This document shows positions 61,349 through 64,000 of a DNA stretch of 64,000 bases, piece by piece. The translations under genes and the position numbers were made by a program. Within the stretch, counting starts at the first letter, position 1; each line of letters opens with the position of its first letter. The notes beneath the pieces are model-generated. The model saw only the letters and a list, made by a program, of their open reading frames with translations. It had not been told where the DNA came from and did not search any database. The DNA is taken from NCBI RefSeq assembly GCF_901933205.1, contig NC_044572.1, forward strand, positions 24,824,501 to 24,888,500, in the 5' to 3' direction. The DNA comes from Camarhynchus parvulus. Lineage: Eukaryota; Chordata; Aves; Passeriformes; Thraupidae.

Positions 61349-64000
61349 GTAAATGCGGCAGCATTCCGCAGACAGGAAGCAGAGGGGTTTGAGTGATTTT
61401 CAAGGAACTGTGGCCTTTTATCTCTTCTGAAGCTGCAGCACAAGCTGATCCACAGGCAGGACTGTCTCAGCAGGCTCACATGGTCAGGACCACTGCAGTA
61501 GGGGAGCTTATCAGCTGTGTGGGCTTGGAGAGGGGCGGCCCAGAGCCCAAGCTGAGCCTCCGTGCTGCAGCTGCAGGAGACTCCAGGAACAGGGGTGCTT
61601 TGCCATTTCCTCTCAGAGAACTCAGGTGCAAAGCCCTGAATGGACACTGCAGGTGTATAAGGGGGGTGTATGCATTTCTTGCATTAACCCATTCATATGT
61701 ACAGACTATTTAGAAACATAAAATATCCCCTGTCTTCCATTTCCAATGGGAGTAAAGTAGATTCTCCCTAGCTGAGGGGAACTAAGGAAATCCTGTGGAT
61801 CTTGGATGTTGCTGGATGGGAGAAGGTTTATTTTTACAAATGACAGAAAGTGAGGATATGGTAGTTTATCAAAACAGAAAAAATAATCTGGAAAAAACAA
61901 CTAGAACAATCAACACAACATCTGTTCTGGAGTGTAGAAAACCCAAACCATTTCCCAGCCAGACACTGAAAGAGCTTCCAAAACCTTACAACTTAAAGTA
62001 ATAAACCAAGTCTGCTGTTTGCTAAAATCAACATACTTCACGGCCTACTTGCTAACAGACACTTCTTGTGTATTTAGAAAGCAGTAATGGTCAGTCTCTG
62101 CCAGAAGTTAATCATATGTGGAGATAAACAGCTCCAGTAGCAGCTGCAGCAGAAGAGCAAATGCACTTTCTCTTCTGTGGCAAAAAGAAGGAACTATCTC
62201 ATCTCTTCTCTTTTTCTCTGTTTACCCCTTATTTAATGATTGCTTGCTGCTCTTTTGATTTCTTAAGGGCAAGGATGGTGCAGTCATGATGTACTTCCCT
62301 TAGGAACAGCGTATGGACCAAGCCACACTGTGCTGAATTTATCTTAAAATAGATCTTCTTCTGTCCTCAGTAGGCTAAAATGCAATCTGGCTGTGGTTTG
62401 AGACTACAGGATTAATGAATAGATTTTTAATCACAGATCATTTGACTGCAGTCAGTAACTGGTCTCTTTCGAAGAATTCTCTTTGTTTTCCAAAAAGTAG
62501 AGAGAGAGGAAAATGCACCCTTATGGCCTAAATCACAGTATTGTATTCACTTTGCCTGAAAGGCAGGAAGCACTTATATCAACTCTTATGTAAATTTTAC
62601 TTTTGTTCTGAATGATAGATAACTGTGATATGAAAGGGGGATTTCCTCAAGGATGAAGAGGGGAGAAAAAATCACCACTCCACCATTCTGACAGTCTGAT
62701 CTTTGCCATAGCCCTTAGTGATGAAGTGGAAAAGAGATGTCATGGATGACAGAGTGACTTTTTTCCTCTCTTCCAAAGAGGCTGAGAGCTTTCAAAGATG
62801 CTGATCTTGCTTGCAGCATGGCTTCCTTCTGTTACTAGCCAAAGAAACAGGGAAGCTGAATGAGGCCTCCCATGGAGCCCACATCTGCTTCCTGCTCAGT
62901 GTCTGTCCCTGTCCCTCTGAGCTCAGAGATCTCGGCAGGTTTGGGCAGAGGACATGGGAGATGCTCCCTGGGGATGTCTGAGCACAACTCACCTGCAAGC
63001 AGCACAGGCCACAGAAATATATTGTGTACTCAGGCAGGAAAATTGTGGCTATAAAAAGTGATAACTTGGCTTTTAAGTATCACTTTCCTGCTGTTAATGT
63101 ACAATTTATGGCTTGTATCTGGCCATAAATGGGAGGCCCAGCCCTATGTGGGATAAGCCTGAAGTGTATCACAGATCACCAGTAACAAGGGGGAGCACTG
63201 CATGTGCAGCTGGATGGGGAGGGGATTTAAGAATCTTGCTCTGTTATATGCAGAGACTTTGGGATATAGCCCACCTTCCCTGTGCCTGGTTTGAGGGGAT
63301 ATGAAGAGGAGAATGCCAGTGTAACCTGCACTGTCAGCAGGCTGAGTGTCCTCAGAGGAGGCTGTCACCCTGCTCGGGCACCCCAGGGCCTCAGGGCTGC
63401 TGCTCTTGCCTTTTACACTGTGGGTTCCTTCAGGACTGGGTTTGGCAGTCCCAAAAATTTGGTCCTAGAGCAGATGACATGGTCTGCAGTTTCTTGCCCC
63501 TCTCTGAAAATATACTTTTAACTTATCCAGGAGGGAAGAAAAATTTTAATCCATTTCTCATTGCCACCAGCAATTTGTTTCCTTCCTGCTTGTACCTCAT
63601 GAATACTGTAAAAACTGTATATATATGACATTAGTGTTGAGAAATTGCATAAAACCAGAGACTAAAATAGAAGATTTGAATTAATTTGACCTCACTTTAC
63701 ATCTCTAATATTTTTTCTGTGTTTTTTACATGACAACATATTTCAGCCAGGCAGTTGTCCAAGAAGAAATAGATAAATCAAACCCAGAGAATTTTATAGT
63801 CACATTCTAGCTAAGATGCAGGCATTGTATATACATATAAAAAATAGACTTCTCTTGCCCTTCTGCACATTATTATGATGCTTTACTTTTCTTAAACAAG
63901 TGATTATAATAATCACTTCTTCGACTGTATCTGTGCACTCATTAAGCACATAGTCCTAATTTGGGTACAAGTATTTATGTGTTGTTTGGCCTTACACCTG
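61349..64000 (+). other. ASB4: ASB4 intron 1, incomplete
   Basis: No second exon (expected to continue with a YWLPSYK-like start) was found before the window ends. The sequence is mixed, AT-rich toward the right edge. A 26-bp stretch at 62907-62932 is the inverted partner of 58327-58352. Confidence 0.7.

Noticed and set aside
61349..64000. Possible second ASB4 exon.
   Set aside because: No frame with the expected ankyrin-repeat text or a matching phase-1 acceptor was found.

Overview
This is nuclear DNA from a bird, most likely a songbird. The evidence is long introns with GT/AG splice sites, CR1 LINE copies, one LTR that resembles songbird endogenous-retrovirus LTRs as I remember them, and the gene order PPP1R9A - paraoxonase - ASB4. 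That order is the one I know from human 7q21.3, where three paraoxonase genes lie between the flanking genes. Only one is visible here. Gene identities come from reading exon translations against remembered family sequences; no database was searched.

Layout. (1) 1-26,000, + strand: the 3' half of PPP1R9A (neurabin-1), eleven coding exons from about 320 to the stop at 20,649. All exon phases agree and the joined frame gives 543 residues: the end of the central coiled coil, a long serine-rich insert that can be skipped in frame, an 8-residue microexon, the SAM domain and a basic C-terminal coiled coil. An AT-rich stretch after the stop is probably a 3'UTR of about 5 kb. (2) 26,000-30,300: gap between two converging genes, becoming more GC-rich after 26.8 kb. 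(3) 30,300-45,100, - strand: a complete nine-exon paraoxonase gene, closest to PON2, with 354 codons. Its first exon lies in a CpG island that also holds an 18-unit minisatellite in intron 1. An antisense LTR sits in intron 2. (4) 45,360-61,000: intergenic DNA with an internally deleted CR1, a 1.3-kb relic of a second, non-CR1 LINE reverse transcriptase, and a 346-bp sequence present twice in direct orientation. (5) 61,000-64,000, + strand: TATA-type promoter and first coding exon of ASB4, whose remaining exons lie beyond the window.

The three genes do not form a pathway. Neurabin-1 is an actin and PP1 scaffold of neurons, the paraoxonase is a membrane-anchored calcium-dependent lactonase, and ASB4 is a substrate adaptor of a cullin-5 ubiquitin ligase. 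PPP1R9A and the paraoxonase gene converge; the paraoxonase gene and ASB4 diverge across 16 kb.

The items most worth a second look are the LINE relic (48.76-50.08 kb), the minisatellite beside paraoxonase exon 1, the paired 346-bp repeat, the microexon with a neural-type upstream tract, and the ASB4 start with its palindrome, TATA box and overlapping upstream ORF.
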